Assembly: GCA_028673005.1 (NCBI GenBank)
Contig: CM054116.1
Location: 81,232,572 to 81,296,571 of the forward strand
Source: Tanypteryx hageni
Lineage: Eukaryota > Arthropoda > Insecta > Odonata > Petaluridae
Direction of reading: 5' to 3'
Length of the DNA stretch: 64,000 nt
Shown piece after piece: positions 1 through 10,969 of the stretch. The translations under genes were made by a program, and so were the position numbers. How positions within the stretch are numbered: the stretch's first letter is position 1; every line of letters starts with the position of its first letter. The notes under the pieces are model-generated. The model ran no database searches. It saw only the letters and a program-made list of their open reading frames with translations, and was not told the origin of the DNA.

Positions 1-704
1 CTTCCCAGTCTTGCTCCACGTCTCATTCGGTCGGAATCTGGCTCTATAGAATTTCCGCGCGCTTTTTTTTAGCAGATCGTCGAAAGTAGCGACTTGGATA
101 TAGAAAGAGAGAGATCTCTCTCTTCCTCTTTAATTTGATCCGTTTCTATTGCGTTTCTCTCCTTCCCTTTTCTTTCGATTTCATTCGCTTGCTTTGAGAG
201 GTAGAATAGTATGCGAGAGAGAGAAAAAGAGTTATTCAGATTTTTCTGTTCCGCGATCTCGGAGGAAGAAAAATAGCGGAATGTTCCACGGAAGGTTTAG
301 GACGAGCTGTTTTTTTTCTCCGAGGTTTTTTTCTTTTTGTTTGCTTTCCGAATTCCTCGTTCTTCCCTCCTTTCCCTCTATTTTTTCTTCTCCTCTCTCG
401 TGGAGATGGGACGCTTAAGGATTTCTGCTGACGTCTTCGTTGGAACGTTTTTGGGGAAGCACATATTTTCTCACTGCTTCTAATGACGTTTTCTTGAATT
501 TCGTTTTCGCGAAAGGTTCCTAATGGATTGCGTGGGAAAAGTTTTTCTGTCCCGTTTCGATCCCAATGTATCTCTTCACTTTTGTAATTATCACACGATT
601 ACTTATTTTTCTCCTGGAACGGGAGATATTTGTTGAAGTGTGTTCGAAAATTTTTGATCAAATATCAGTTAGTACCAATATGATATGTCCGAATTTTCTA
701 CCTT
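1..704. other. Unassigned flank, no gene recognised
   Basis: Mixed-composition DNA with T-rich and pyrimidine-rich runs. Short open frames here (for example 149-418) are biased to Ser, Phe and Arg, as expected from low-complexity DNA, and show no domain. The only clear structure is the palindrome listed separately. Confidence 0.5.
105..124. repeat. Perfect 20-bp GA/TC palindrome
   Basis: AAGAGAGAGATCTCTCTCTT reads the same on both strands. It is a short purine-to-pyrimidine mirror that could form a hairpin. It is probably a microsatellite by-product, and no function is claimed. Confidence 0.7.
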
Positions 705-1380
705 TTTACGGAATGGAAATAAATACAAAAAATCCAAGATCATACTAATTTCGAGGAGAAATATTGAACATAAGTATTGGAGGAAAGCCATTAGAATAAG
801 TTTTAAGTTATAAATATCTTGGAAGCATCATAAAGAGAGAAGCAAAATGTACCGATGAAATATGGACTAGATTAGCGAAAGCAAAATCCGCTTTCATAAG
901 AAATAAACTCTTGCTAACGGGGAATACAAAGGAGGATGGCCGCAATAAGTTAATAAAATGCTATGTATTGGGCAGAAACATGGACGCTAAGAAAAAATTA
1001 TATAAATTCCTTGGGTAGCTTCGAAATGTGGGCATGGAGAAGAATGCTGAAGATAAAATGGACAGATAAAATGAAAAACTAGGAAGTGATAAGAAGAAGA
1101 AAAGACAATCGGATGATTATATAGACTATAAGAGAGAAAAAGGTGACCTGGGTCTGGCATTACCTGAAGAGAGATAGTATGATTAAATATGTGTTAGATG
1201 GGAAACTGGAAGGAAAAAGAAAAAGGTAGGAAAAGGTTTCAACTGATAGACGACTTGGAAGGGAAAGAGAGCCATCAAGAAATGAAGAAGACTGCAGAAA
1301 ATAGGAGTATATAGATAACTACTTAAACCAAGAATAATTAAGGACCTGTCTACGGACAGACCATATAAGATGTTGATTTA
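705..1380 (+). mobile_element. RTE-like LINE, decayed 3' fragment
   Basis: The stretch matches, with many point changes and small indels, the 3' half of the LINE at 61517-63893. It begins in the region encoding YGMEINT, runs through a block equivalent to ISIGGKP and YKYLGSI, then the C-terminal MWTWRRMLKI-like block and the conserved 3' untranslated end. Frameshifts and stops are scattered, so it is non-coding now. The 3' end carries the family hairpin CTGTC-TACG-GACAG. No target-site duplication was found and the 5' edge is approximate. The RTE assignment rests on the style of the RT and the C-terminal domain and is an inference. Confidence 0.75.
1346..1359 (+). other. Conserved 3'-end hairpin of the RTE-like LINE
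   Basis: CTGTCTACGGACAG folds as a 5-bp stem with a TACG loop. The same 14-mer lies near the 3' end of the copies at 61430-61443 and 61530-61543 (minus), and with one change at 19967-19980. In LINEs such 3' hairpins can be recognised by the RT; that role is inferred here. Confidence 0.6.
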
Positions 1381-2858
1381 TACTCCTGTGTAGCTTTTGT
1401 TTAAATATTTGCTTCTGTTAAATTTGACTTGATGAAGTTCTTACGTTCTGTTCTTTTACCTATGTAAACTATTTTTATCAATTCAAAAAGTAACCTTATA
1501 TTAGCTTTAAATGGATGATAGCTTGAACGAATTCCTATTTTCCTTGATTTTTTACATAGTCATTTTTAATTAAATATAATCAGAATTTGATGCGTCTGTT
1601 GTTGTTACTTTCTCTAAGGTTTTCAAAGTGACTTAAGCTTTGAGATTTTAATTTAGAAAAGGAAATTAAGAACAAATCTATTAAAAGGTTTATGAATATC
1701 AACTCGCTAATTTTCGATTTGTTATATTTTGGAATTATGCATTTCTACTCCTTATAATTTAATGTGGTTTTCTCATATACACTCACATTTATTCCGTTTA
1801 TTTATTTATTGCTGCGAAAATTTCTCTCTTTTGTGGACTGCTCGCTCTCCACGGATTCTTTTAATTTTTATTTCTAAGTGTTAAACTGAATTTGCTTTGG
1901 TAAACCGTCTTTTGATAGCCATAAAAGTTCGATAAAATGAACTCCGTAATTTTTTTGTAAGTATTTCCATCAGCAACTAATGCGCAACCTGAATAACCGA
2001 ATCTACTACACATACACAATCACAGACAATCACACAGTCAGCTATGTGCCTGCACCATGGATATATATACTTGACATCTTTTAAAAATCCTGTTATCGTT
2101 TAAATTATATTTTACCGGACAAAATATAAAATAAATACATATTTTAATTTTTTTGCTACCAAAGAGACAAAAAGATTCTAGAAAACTGCCTTCTTTTAGT
2201 TTTCCTTGACTGTAATGAACTAAAAATATCGACTCAAAAAAAATATCAATTTTATTCAAGAGGTTAAATTTATTTTTACTTTCACTCGCACGAAATGAAT
2301 CGCAGCTTTCTTTCTTTCTAAATACATTTTTTCTCTCTTCTGTTATAAGTATTTCATTGAACGCGTGTGAAACCAGCACTTAGAATACATTATTCACGCC
2401 GTCCTGTGGGCAAGACCTTGAAAGATGGAGGAATTTTCCCGCCTCCATTCTTGCTCGATAAACAATCATGAAAAACAAGCGCCATTTCTTAAACTCACCG
2501 CAGACGATCTCACAATGGTGAGTGAGGAGTGGAGGAAAATATCTTTTAATGGAGAAGTATGAACAATCCGCGATTCAAATCCATTTCTCGAGAAGGAGAT
2601 GGAGAGAATTTAAAAGAAGAATTGAGAATGATGGAAATATAATTGTGTATTGCGAGCAAGAGAGAAGGATAAAGGATTGAGAGTGAGAGAGATGAAAAAA
2701 GTAAGAACTTTAGAGAGAAAGTGAGGGAGGGAAAGATTGGATAGGAGAGACATAGAGGAAGAGAGTAAGGACAGACAAACGATTTCATTAAGAGCAAAAT
2801 TGAGACTATATAATCCCATCTTACACATTTAATCCTTTTTTCATATATGACATATATT
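1381..2858. other. AT-rich DNA, no gene seen
   Basis: Mostly AT-rich sequence with a purine-rich strip at about 2525-2800. Minus-strand ORFs over that strip are Ser/Leu/Phe-rich shadows of the purine run. No RNA gene or repeat family was recognised. Confidence 0.5.
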
Positions 2859-3599
2859 TAGGGTATGGATTTCTCGGATGTTACCCGATTTTCACCAGGT
2901 TTTACTCTCCGATTGCGTTTATTAAATTTCGGGTAAAATCCGAAAAAACCCGAAATTATTAGTTTTCTGTAAACAAAATTTTTTACAAATTACACCTCAG
3001 TACGTGAGTGTAGCCCGAGATGTTCGTGATCAGTCTGTTTATTCTCTTTTTACCAATTTATTCGTAAGCTTATTTTGTAACACAGCCTTAATCTCCTTGA
3101 TTTACTCTAGCCACGAATAGTCGAGGACGCGCCTTAGCTACTCGTTTTTAGATCTTTGACGGGATAAGGAAAAATAGCCCAAGTGTATGTTTGTTGAAAT
3201 CACTACGAAAGAAAAATGATTTCACTAATATTTGGTGTGTTTTCAAAATAAGTTGAACGGGAAGCATGATATTTGTGCAGCCTGCGAGGTGTTCCTCTCC
3301 ACCTAGAGGCGTTTAACACAAAATATCACCCGCTCAACCATACTTATGGTATAGTCAAAAATGTTGATTATTGATAAAACTTTTAAATTTTTAAACAAGA
3401 TTTTTATTTTAAAATCATTTTATCCGAATTACAAAATAATAAAACCCGAAAATTACCCGAGAGTCAACTTCCTTTTAAAACCTAGAAAAATGTGTAACTT
3501 ATTTATACCCGATTTTAACCCGAATGAAAGGGAAAATAATAAACCCCGATATTTACCCTCCGAATGTATTTTTATTAAACCCGAAAAATCCATACCCTA
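2859..3599. mobile_element. Non-autonomous hAT-type element, 741 bp
   Basis: The left end TAGGGTATGGATTT is repeated inverted at the right end (AAATCCATACCCTA), and the inverted similarity runs on through TCGG-rich sequence for about 20 bp. The flanking 8-mers CATATATT (2851-2858) and CAAACATT (3600-3607) match at 6 of 8 positions, fitting an aged 8-bp hAT target-site duplication. The interior has motifs such as ACCCGAAA spread along both halves and no transposase ORF, so it would depend on a helper. hAT membership is inferred from duplication length and TIR style; another 8-bp-TSD superfamily is possible. Confidence 0.65.
3252..3338. repeat. Internal inverted repeat within the hAT-type element
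   Basis: The left arm GTTGAACGGG...TGATATTTGTG (3252-3277) pairs with CACAAAATATCACCCGCTCAAC (3317-3338). The loop contains a smaller AGGTG/CACCT stem. It could be a second foldback insertion or an intrinsic subterminal structure of the host element. Confidence 0.55.
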
Positions 3600-3654
3600 C
3601 AAACATTACATGCTAATAAGTTACATATTTAGTTAGTAAAACAAAGAGATACTA

Positions 3655-3990
3655 CACCAGAAAATTGGGTGGTGAAAGATAAGGCGATAGGAAGGTGTGG
3701 GAGAAAAAGGGAGAGGGAAAAAAGAGAATAGAAGGTAGATGGAGAGGGAATGAAAAGACGTGGAGAAAGAGAAAAAGAGAGAGAAAATTGGAGAAAGAGA
3801 AGAAGAGGGGAGAGGGAGGGGGAGAGGCAAAGAGGGGGATAGAGAAATAGGGAGAGTAAAGATATATAGGGCTCAAAAGAGAGTGAGAAAGTATTAGAGA
3901 AATAGGAAAGGAAATAGAGAGAGAAGATGGTAACAGAGATGAAGAGAAAGACGAGGAGCTCGGAGAGACGCGAGACTCCAACGAAAGCAC
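3655..3990. repeat. Polypurine tract
   Basis: About 340 bases of almost unbroken G/A (GAGA, GGGAGA motifs) on the plus strand. Minus-strand open frames here are long only because the complement lacks purine-rich stop codons. They encode Ser/Leu/Phe/Pro strings and are not genes. Confidence 0.85.
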
Positions 3991-5633
3991 ACCTCTCCAA
4001 GCCTGTTTCCTGTGAAAGAGGGGTAGTGAGTCCCTTAATGGGGCCGAGGCTTTTAAAAGGCCGTCTCCTCTCGCTGTGCGTATATAGGGTCTAAGGGAGA
4101 GTTTTAGAGCGAAAGGATCTGAACGAAGGAAGGCTAGATGAGAAGGACACAGGGGCAAGATGAAAAACGAGTCTCGCGGATTGGATGAAAAACCATCACG
4201 AAGGAATCGGAGAGACAGTGGGCGATGGTGAAACAAAAGAACGTTCTGGATGCAGACGATGTAGGGCGAGGACGATTTCGTCCCTCTCTTGTTTTTCCAG
4301 AGACGGATGCAGCAAGGTGGACGTGACAAAGCCTAGGGAGGGGCGAGAGGGTGTAAGAAGGTAAGAATAAACGAATGGAGAGCGGAGGTGGTGGAGACGT
4401 TTCCGCGAAAATGGAACACTAGGGCGCTTAAAAACTCTCGAGCCTTTGCAGTCTGGCGGAGCCCGGGAAATCGGCGTCGGTTGTGGTTGTTTCGCCGAGG
4501 GAAAGGGATTCGGAAAGAGGAATGGAGTAAGGGGAGAGAAAGAGAGATAGGTATGAGAGGAGTGGATGGGATGAGGTCGTCTTTCGAGTTGCGAGAAAAC
4601 CCCTTAGGTAACTAGAGCGCGCCCTGATCCGTAAAGAGCGGAGTGGGAGTGGGGGGTGGGGATTTTTAGCGGAGGAATGGGACGTTGGAGGGGGGAGAGG
4701 AGGTGAGCCGAATAGCTCCAAGGATATGGTCCCTTCTTATTCCTCGCGAGACGGAGTTGCGGTGAGAACGGAAAAAAATGAACGAGAAATAATAAAGTGG
4801 AGCATCTGAAAGCATTGGTATTTATGGCGGAACAGACTAGTTTTCTTTCGAGAAGGGCTCTTTTATATCCCTCTCACTTCTCATAGCAACCATTCCACAA
4901 TGGAGGTTCTATTATAATGCTTCAGAAATACCTCTCTCGCTCTATCTCTCGTGGTCTCCTTATTTTTCTTTCTTCCTGTTCTCCGCCGTACGTTCCTTAA
5001 GTAGTAGGCTTCTCTTTTTGCGCTCACTCGCTGCGGAGTGAAACTTTTGCCAATTTCGCCTCGTTTTGTCGCGTGTTGAGAGGGCGCACGTGGCTGAAAG
5101 TGAGCGTGCACGCGAGGATAACGTACATTTTCAATTCGCAAATTTCCCTCTGGGTTTTCGTTTTGTTCCGAGTTCCTATTCCCTAAGGATTATGGTTCTA
5201 TAAATCGAGCCGCGAGCATCTGAATGCGCCGTTTTGTTCTCGTAAGCGCCTCTGACGTTAAAGCCTCGAATGGACTGTAATAGCAGTTTTGTACGTCAAC
5301 TGATCCCTTCTTTCGGCAAAGATAACAATAGTTTACTTGCGAAAACTCTCGCTGAGCGTTTTTATTTTGAAATGAAGAGCTTCAAGTCTTGTCATATACC
5401 GGCCTAATTTTAAGATGAGATGTAGTAGATATTTGCTCGTTATGTAGTTTCAAAACAGAATTAAATTTTATTGCTGGCGTAAAAATGTCAATTAAATAGA
5501 ATATAATAAGTGTAATTTTGTCTCATTCTTTAATTCACGTTCTGATATTATTAATATAGAACAAACTATTTGATATTTTTTCATGCAATGAAAACAATAT
5601 AATGCATATTTAAATAAATTTCAATCTTAATAT
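3991..5633. other. Mixed-composition DNA, no gene recognised
   Basis: About 4000-4720 is relatively GC-rich and CpG-containing, with purine-rich runs on the plus strand. The rest is ordinary AT-rich sequence. ORFs such as 3652-4329 (minus) and 4388-4615 (plus) show no domain, repeat relative or splice context that would support them. Confidence 0.5.
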
Positions 5634-5691
5634 GTAGGCTGCATGTTTTTCGGTAGTTCACCGCGTTGATCGGCTATTTCACAAGAAGACG

Positions 5692-5721
5692 TTTCGCCAG
5701 CGTTGCAGTCGGCTTCCTCAG
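5692..5721 (-). ncRNA. Hammerhead-ribozyme-like core of PLE
   Basis: Read on the minus strand: CUGAGGA, then a hairpin GCCGAC-UGCAAC-GCUGGC (G-U and one A x C mismatch allowed), then GAAA followed by CGUC. This matches the CUGANGA / helix II / GAAA order of hammerhead cores, which are known in PLEs. It starts only a few bases past the stop codon of the PLE fragment. Helices I and III and the cleavage site were not resolved, so activity is unproven. Confidence 0.5.
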
Positions 5722-5722
5722 G

Positions 5723-6004
5723 TCAGCTGAGTTGGAGGTAGTACACTGTATTTATATTGTCTCTGCCCAACCTGAGAGGGCTCTGATTGGACGGGACATT
5801 CGGTGGGTCCTGATTTGGTGGGGTATTCCTTAGCGGACGGAAGGCCCTTTTCCAAGTGTTCGATAGAGTGTAGCCGTCCTCTCTCTTGAAATTGGCCAGA
5901 TTTTTGGCTATCTCTATCGCTTCTCGAATTAACCGCGGATAATATCGGTTTTCTTTGGCGATGACTATTGCGTCTTGAATCTTGATCGTGTGTGAAACAG
6001 CCGA
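5723..6004 (-). pseudogene. PLE polyprotein C-terminus (after GIY-YIG core), fragment
   Basis: On the minus strand about 93 codons stay open from inside the right inverted repeat to a TGA at 5723-5725. Readable segments include YYPRLIREAIEIAKN, KREDGYTLSNTW and, at the end, NINTVYYLQLS. REAIEI followed by REDGY is a pattern I associate with the extreme C-terminus of PLE reverse transcriptase/GIY-YIG proteins. The RT and GIY-YIG catalytic parts are absent, so this cannot be functional. The longer ORF in another frame of the same stretch (5718-6008) is a shadow. The PLE at 21.2-22.2 kb ends its protein differently, so this is a different PLE lineage. Confidence 0.7.
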
Positions 6005-6040
6005 TCAACGCGGTGAACTACAGAAAAACATGCAGCCTAC

Positions 6041-6127
6041 AGCCGAACGCCGCGAAAGCCTTTGCACCAAATTAAATCTTAAGGTGTTTACTTTTGACCA
6101 TTTCCTTTAAAATAAAAAATATAATAA
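6041..6127. other. Spacer, nothing recognised
   Basis: Short AT-rich spacer between the PLE fragment and the next interspersed repeat. Confidence 0.4.
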
Positions 6128-6256
6128 CTTGAGTAAAAAATAGTCAAAACGTGTTCAGGGGACTTTAAAACATGTATTTTCGTTGAAATCTTGAATTAGA
6201 TTTTTTTCATGAAAACAATACTTTCTCTATACTTCGTATATGGAGAAAGTAAAAAT
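6128..6256 (+). repeat. Interspersed retroposon-like 3' end, copy 1
   Basis: The stretch containing GTCAAAACGTGTTCA, then CGTTGAAATCT and GAAAACAATAC, is repeated at 31097-31177. Its 3' part, 6220-6250, is an almost perfect hairpin: ACTTTCTC pairs with GAGAAAGT, with an inner TATAC/GTATA stem and a TTC loop, followed by AAAA. A structured, A-ending 3' terminus suggests a retroposon (SINE or LINE tail). The family was not identified. Confidence 0.6.
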
Positions 6257-7959
6257 TTATAGTTATATTCTAGTTCAATTCGATACTTTGTCCCATGCTT
6301 TATATTTTTTTGCATAGCTGGTAAAAAATATTGTCAAGTTCCTGAATTTTGCAATACGTAGATTGTGAGTACAGTGTATGTACACGATGGAAGTATAAGT
6401 TGTAATAGTAAAGGCAGGCAACGAATATCACTTCGTTACATTAAGGAAATATTATCCAAGTTTCCTTCTTACGTCATGACCTCATTTTCTAGCGTTTCCC
6501 AACCTATTTGAATGGCAATAAAATAAAAATTACTGGGTTTCTCGTGTTTACTTCCAAAGGGGAATTTCCCACTACACCGCTAGCGTTGTCTCAGAACATA
6601 TTTCAGCCCTAGTTAAAACTTAGTCAAAAGTCTCGGGGTGATATCAATGGGTGTTCTGAGATTGTAGTTACATACTAAGACTAATTAGATGTCGTCATAT
6701 AAGTACTTTAGCATCACTTTATTTAGTAAAGCCTCAAACAAACCAATTCAGGTTATTATTTCCCATTAAGAAAAGAAAGAAGGGATTTAAGTAGTTAAAC
6801 GTTTGCACTCACAGTACAAAAATTGTATTTATAGTAATTCCCCGTTTTTGTTCCTCGTTTTTGTACAGAAAGATAGAATCCAGTCGGCCGACATAATAAG
6901 TGATGCGATTTCTCGAATAAAAAGTTAAATAACCATTGTCTGGACAATTCTAGCGCTTAATTCACCACTTTCGTTTTCCAATTTGTTATATGCCGAAAGA
7001 TATACTGTTCACACCATATAAACATTTTTTCATGTTCATAAAAGAAAATATCAAATCATAGTGTTTTTTGCCTCATTATTTGAAGGCACGTTTATGTGAT
7101 TCTTTCTCAAATCTCTTTATCATTTTTTTCTCAAATATTTTTTATTTATACTTATTCGATGTGAGTTATTTCTTTTAATTTTATTCTACGCTTACTTATA
7201 TTAGTAACAAGAGAATTTTTCCTCAGAGCATTTCATTCTAGCAATTACCATTTCCTGAAATATGTAACCAGTCACAGTTCTATCCTTCCATTTCTTGAAC
7301 CTGAGAGCCTGAATCCCCTTGTTTGCAACCTGGAATTTGCCTATTTGTGTGTGTTTCTTGGGTAAATGCAACTCTTAAGTCATCTTGATGATGCAATTTG
7401 GTCGTTATATATCTCGCTGCATTTTCTCTCTTGGAAGATAACTGCATGCGTTTAATCTCTTTATATCCTTGCGCAGTCTTGTCTGCTACGTAATGCTTCC
7501 TGGAAACTACCTTGCCTTGATAACGTTAGACCGCTTCCAAAAGTACGGTTATCGCGGGAGTAGAGGGAAAGTATCCATGCGTATTTTCCCAAACACTCTC
7601 GCACTCAGCACTCTGCGCGAGAGATATGGCGGAAAGTGTTTGCACCCTTGTCGTTACTGCGACTTGCTAAGCATTATGGGAGAAACTCGAGGAATTAATG
7701 TAAAACCCATGACGCGTCGTGGAGTCGAACGCATTGTTAACCAATGAGAGAAGGAGACGCTAAAACTGGATGGATAGAATTATTTTTGTATTTTTCGCTA
7801 TTCTTCGAGAGAAATTCTTATACGCACGCTCGCAAAACTTGGTCTTACTTTTTCGCGCAAAATGTAGAGAGGTTTAATTTCTGTGGATGTATCATACTTT
7901 TAAAACGTATACATGCGAAGGGAAATTTGTGAATGCATTGATGAAAAGGATAGAATTTT
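6257..7959. other. AT-rich DNA, no gene seen
   Basis: Ordinary AT-rich sequence. The plus-strand ORF at 7469-7747 (92 codons) has mixed composition but no motif, no initiation or splice context and no second copy in the window. It is not called as a gene. Confidence 0.5.
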
Positions 7960-9380
7960 GAGAAAGAGTTGTATAGGAAGGAGAGGAAGGGAGGAGGAAT
8001 GGGAGTGAGAAAGAGGTTTGGAGGGTGAGTTTATCAGAGCCGAGGGAGATGGGAATTTAGGAAGAAGGCAAGTTGGGAGGGCTTTGTAGTAAAAGTGGCA
8101 GGTTTAATGGAAGAAGAAGAGAGGATGGAGGAATAGGGGGAGTTGGAATCATTTGGAGAGCGATATAGGAGAGAGAGAGAAGAGGGAGGAAAAGAAAGGA
8201 GTACGAGGAGAAAGCAGAGAGTGAATGAGCAAAAATGAGAGGGAGAATGTGTTGGGGACCCGTCCCAAACCTCTGGAGAGTGAGGTAGGGAGGTATTGAG
8301 TGAAGTAGAGAGTGAGGGAGTGAATGAGGGAGAGACGTAGAGATGTAGAAAGCGAGTTAGAGAATTAAAAAGTGAGGGAGAGAAGTAGAGAGGACGATAG
8401 TGAAGGAAAGAGTGTAGGAGCAGAATTGGTGAGGAAAAGTGACAGAGGAGAGGGAGAGAAAGAGAGAGATTTAGCGATAGGGAAGGAGAGTTAAAGGGAG
8501 AGAAGAGATAAGTGATGGATGGGATGAGGAGATGAGAGAGAGAGGAGATGAGAAAAAGGATGAGAGAGAGGATATGAGGAGATAGAGGATAAAAGGAGTA
8601 GGAGGAGAATAGAGAGAGGTGAGGAGAGAAGTTAGGAGTGTGAGAGAGAGGAAAGGAAGAGAAAGAGGAGGGAGAGAGGAAGAGATGAGAAAGAGGATGA
8701 GAGAGGGAATATGATGAGGAGGATACGAGGAGATGTGAAAGAGAAGGATGAGAGGGAATGTGAGGAGGAGGGGATGACGAGATAGAGGATGAATGAATTG
8801 AATGAATGAAGTTTATTATTAATAGGATAAGAGGAGATAGAGGAGAAGAGAGAGGTGAGAAGAGAGTTGTGGAGAGAGAGAAGAGAGGAGTAGGAGCAGA
8901 GGGGAAAGGAGAGAAGGGGAGGAGAGAGAGGCGAGAAAGACAGAAAGAAGGAGAAAGATAATGGGAGTAGAGGAGGGAGAATAGGAGGAGGTGGAGTGAA
9001 AGGAGTGTGGTTTTGGAATGATAAAAAAGAGATGGAACTAAAGGAATTGGAAGAATTGTAGAGTAGGCGGAAGAAAGGGAATAGGTAACCGTCAGGGACG
9101 AGAGGAGTGAGAAGAGGAGGGAGAGATGAGAGTAGAAGAGGGGGGCGGAGAAGATGCCTCCAGAATGAGAGAGTGGTGCGTGAGGAGAAGAATAATAGGG
9201 GGAAAGCGGAGTGAACGAGAGATGGAGGATGAATAGCAGGAGGGATGGATGTGAGCAAAAAAGAGGAAAAAGGAGGGATGCGAGAGAGGGAGGTGGGGAA
9301 GAAAGGTTAAAGGGTCGAATTGTCGGGTGGAATTGTGGAGGAGGGGGAGGTGGAATTGGAAGTTGAGAGAAGCGGAACGG
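7960..9380. repeat. Long polypurine tract, about 1.4 kb
   Basis: The plus strand is overwhelmingly G/A for about 1,400 bases, built from imperfect GAGAGA, GGAGGA and GATGAGGA motifs with short interruptions, such as the one around 8785-8830. Because the complement is C/T-rich, a 490-codon minus-strand ORF (8034-9506) spans it, but the product would be a Ser/Leu/Pro string without domains. This is the largest of several such tracts in the window. Confidence 0.9.
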
Positions 9381-10969
9381 TGTAGAGATTTTACGGTTAA
9401 GTAGCGTTAAAACAATGAATAAATTATTAATTTGTCGCTTTAAACTGCTATAAATTTTTATGGAAAGGACAGTGTTCGTAAATGGAAATGTAAATGGTTT
9501 AGTCATTTGTGGAAATTAAAAAACTCCTTATTCAATATAAATGCTAGAAACAGTGTTTTTATTTTCGTATGCTGAGATATTATATTTATGGAAGTGGCTT
9601 GTATTTCAGTTTCCGTGCTAAAATTATGTCCTTCTCAAAACATTTAAATCGGATACAGGAATATATAATCAGGCGTAGAATGATGAGTCTTATACCTATA
9701 TTTTGGTTTTGACTATCCAATTAATTTACACATCGAAGAAATTAGGAGCATATTTTCATTTGCACGCCCTGTATGTGATTTGTCCAGTTAAATGCGAATG
9801 AGTCACAACTTTTCATTCAATTTCTGCCACTCTTTTAGGATTTATTTCGCATATCCTGCATAGGTATTAGACCAGTTAGATTCAAGTTGATTTTGTTTTT
9901 TCCATTTGACATACATGGGAAGGTAGTAAATTTTTAATTTAAATTTGAAAATTAGTGAGAAATACTATATTAACCCAAGGGTTTAACTGTTAAGCAAAAC
10001 TTGATTAGTCCATATATTAGTTTAGAATCCAAAAGGAGTTAAAAGTTACCTATTCAGTTGTTTTTCCCGAATTTCGAACAGACAAACTGGATGTAATTAC
10101 TTAATATGTGAGTAGATTTTCCAGTAATCATATGCAGAAAATTTCACAAATGAATAATTTAAATACAAATTTTAACTTATAATTTACGCAGAAAAATATA
10201 TTTAAATGATCAAGTTACTTAGTATAATAAATATGACAAAGCTTTAATAGTTTGCTTTCATTTTTATTTTCATCAATTAAAGTCACTTATTGTATGATAA
10301 GGGTCCCAAAAGACATTGCGTTTATTAAGAATTCATTAATTGCTTTTCATCGTACATATCACCTATCCAAGAACTGTATGTTTAATAAGCAAAAATTTTG
10401 AAAATATATTTTCATTTTTGAATTTATTATTTACAAAACAGTTAAATCTCAATAAAATCAGAAGAACATTAAAGTCAAGTCGAACTATGAAAACTTCTTT
10501 TTTCTATTGAACTTTGTAAAATAGGCTAAGTATGTACCAATAAATTCCAAGTCACCAAAATTCCTATTGACAACTTGAAAACACGAGAGAAACGTAAAAA
10601 GTTTAGCTTTAAATATGGCCAAGCTTGTAAAAAAATCCTAAGCATGAATGCTAGTAAATTCTTCCACATGCCATAGTATTTATATGCTTTTTAGTCAAAT
10701 AAAAATTAAAAACGAAGATAGACGTGGAACATTTGAGCAACAGAATAAAAAGTTCGAACCAATCTACATCTTCTATCCTAGAAAATAAAATTTGAAAAGA
10801 TAAACATGAGACTTTGACATTATCCTTTTAAAACCGTCATAAATGGTCGCATCGAGATTTGCTACATGATGCGTCTGAAGAGGTTTCTCATCACCGCAAA
10901 GAGATAATCAAAATAGAGCATTGGGGGTTGATATTGGCAGCCAAAGTTTATGTAGGCAAACTTGGGAAA
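9381..10969. other. AT-rich DNA, no gene seen
   Basis: Strongly AT-rich with many stops in all frames. No repeat end, RNA gene or coding signal was recognised. Confidence 0.5.

Larger units (their letters stand above)
5634..6040 (-). mobile_element. PLE 3' fragment boxed by 50-bp inverted repeats
   Basis: The outer 50 bp at 5634-5683 and 5991-6040 are inverted copies with two mismatches (both ends read GTAGGCTGCATGTTTTTC inward, allowing one change). Between them, on the minus strand, lie the C-terminal coding end of a Penelope-like element and a hammerhead-like core. PLE copies are known to carry pseudo-LTR-like repeats in direct or inverted orientation, so the inverted repeat may be a retrotransposition product; that link is inferred. 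No flanking duplication was obvious. Confidence 0.7.

Noticed and set aside
3652..4329. 225-codon minus-strand ORF
   Set aside because: Half of it lies over a polypurine tract and the rest has no motif, relative or splice support.
7469..7747. 92-codon ORF with mixed amino-acid composition
   Set aside because: No motif, no second copy and no splice or promoter context; chance ORF is more likely.
8034..9506. 490-codon minus-strand ORF
   Set aside because: Complement of a polypurine tract; Ser/Leu/Pro/Phe string without domains. Length is explained by the absence of stop triplets in C/T-rich sequence.
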